NCBI GenBank assembly: GCA_013153895.1
Contig: JAADDN010000119.1
Coordinates: 1 to 7,577 of the forward strand
DNA length: 7,577 nucleotides
Direction of reading: 5' to 3'
From: Thermoproteota archaeon
Lineage (GTDB): Archaea; Thermoproteota; Thermoprotei; Thermoproteales; Thermocladiaceae
Part shown: in pieces, positions 6,892 to 7,577 of the stretch
How positions within the stretch are numbered: the first letter of the stretch is position 1
How the letters are laid out: the number at the start of each line of letters is the position of its first letter
Position numbers and translations under genes: made by a program
Notes under the pieces: generated by a model
The model's database searches: none
Told to the model about the DNA's origin: nothing
What the model saw: the letters and a program-made list of their open reading frames with translations, nothing else

Positions 6892-7508
6892 GTCTTCTAC
6901 TAGAGACTAAGCTAAGATACTTATTATAAGCATGTATCACCTGACTAATAAGATATCTACGTGGAAAGACTACAACATCAGGAAATAGTGCTACAGTAGT
7001 AACTAAGATAGGTATAAGATAAACAAGAAGATACAATCCAAGACATACTGCAATAATAGGAACAATAACGATGAGAAGAGTAAATATTTTCTGAACTATA
7101 CCCATAAGAGATACTTGAGGAATAGAGATAAGAGACTCAGACGCAAAACCCTTCAACTCTTCCTCAGAAGACCTATGACCTCTCAAAATATCTATAACAG
7201 CTCTCAAAAGAGCAAGTCTTCTAGCAAGATTCTTATAATTAATAAGCTCTACCTGCCATTTTAAAGCTAGAGGTGGAACCTTAATATCAGAGTACTCTTC
7301 AACTATTCTAACAGCTTTCTCAATATTATCAACATTATCAGAATATTTCCCTAACTCAACTATAGAACACAATAATGGAACCTTATCACCCGTCTTTAAA
7401 AACTCTCTTAACCTTTCTCTAACCTTAATAGATAAATAGTCTAGTTTTACATCAAGAACTTTATCAAGAGATTCTAAAGTCTCTATTATTAAGGGCCTCT
7501 CGCTTCCA
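6869..7508 (-). CDS. membrane protein, 5' end missing or broken; first visible gene of the MoxR operon
   Basis: I recognise no family. The C-terminal 167 codons (from a TTG at 7372) encode a mostly helical soluble part, a two-helix membrane hairpin at about 94-131 of that stretch (MGIVQKIFTLLIVIV through LVTTVALF) and a basic tail. The frame stays open and protein-like upstream for about 45 more codons (charged helical sequence such as LESLDKVLDVKLDYL), with no ATG, GTG or TTG before 7372, and then meets a TAG at 7532-7534 inside the copy of a 69-bp repeat beginning at 7509. The real start therefore probably lies beyond 7508 in sequence that the repeat has replaced. It overlaps moxR by 23 bp, so it belongs to that operon. 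A short product from TTG 7372 is the alternative. Confidence 0.65.
6947..7015. repeat. 69-bp direct repeat, copy 1 (inside the membrane protein gene)
   Basis: This segment encodes the IPILVTTVALFPDVVVFPRRYLI part of the membrane protein on the minus strand, where it fits its gene without a break. The same 69 bases recur without mismatch at 7509-7577, an offset of 562 bp. The flanking bases at 6946 and 7508 differ, so the left boundary is exact; the right boundary of copy 2 is cut off by the window edge. Confidence 0.95.
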
Positions 7509-7577
7509 AATAAGATATCTACGTGGAAAGACTACAACATCAGGAAATAGTGCTACAGTAGTAACTAAGATAGGTAT
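7509..7577. repeat. 69-bp direct repeat, copy 2 (runs off the window)
   Basis: Identical to 6947-7015. Relative to the open frame at 7373-7508 it is shifted by one base (562 is not a multiple of three) and introduces a TAG at 7532-7534. Read in the frame of copy 1, it encodes the same 23 residues and then reaches a TGA about 14 codons past the junction. It is either the beginning of a tandem duplication with a 562-bp unit or a misassembly in which the contig end jumps back to 6947. Confidence 0.95.

Overview
The window looks like chromosomal DNA from a hyperthermophilic crenarchaeote, probably Desulfurococcales-like or another Thermoprotei lineage. This rests on BRE/TATA promoters placed so that transcripts are leaderless or nearly so, a homomeric NAC protein with a C-terminal UBA domain, an archaeal-type CRISPR repeat ending in ATTGAAAG, an S-adenosylhomocysteine hydrolase without the C-terminal tail, and heavy use of AGA, ATA and CTA codons. 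The species cannot be fixed from sequence alone. Both ends fall in repeated DNA (a CRISPR array on the left, a 69-bp direct repeat on the right), which is how fragmented assemblies often end, so the window may be a whole contig.

Positions 1-588 hold the leader-distal end of a CRISPR array, with nine repeats read left to right. The first four are identical, and the remainder decay toward the right. A G+T-rich stretch without a convincing gene (589-829) follows. Next comes a 420-residue single-anchor surface protein (830-2092) whose N-terminus resembles an archaeal type IV pilin signal, and then ahcY (2161-3483) with its own promoter and a leaderless start.

The right part is on the minus strand. 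An operon enters from the right edge: a broken or truncated membrane protein gene (6869-7508), a MoxR AAA+ ATPase (5911-6891), a DUF58 protein (4596-5921) and a six-helix membrane protein (3928-4611). Successive genes overlap by 23, 11 and 16 bp, so they are probably translationally coupled and act together at the membrane. The nac gene (3472-3891) follows from its own promoter and meets ahcY tail to tail with a 12-bp overlap.

The most unusual signal is not a gene. From about position 400 to 1200 the plus strand is extremely G+T rich (83% at 841-900, against 40% at 1501-1560). The decaying CRISPR repeats show the same direction of change: I count 22 A-to-G or C-to-T changes among 32 mismatches and only one reverse transition. 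This looks like strand-specific deamination or replication/transcription asymmetry across the array's distal end and into the next gene. The second point of note is the 69-bp perfect direct repeat at the right edge, which breaks the first gene of the MoxR operon.
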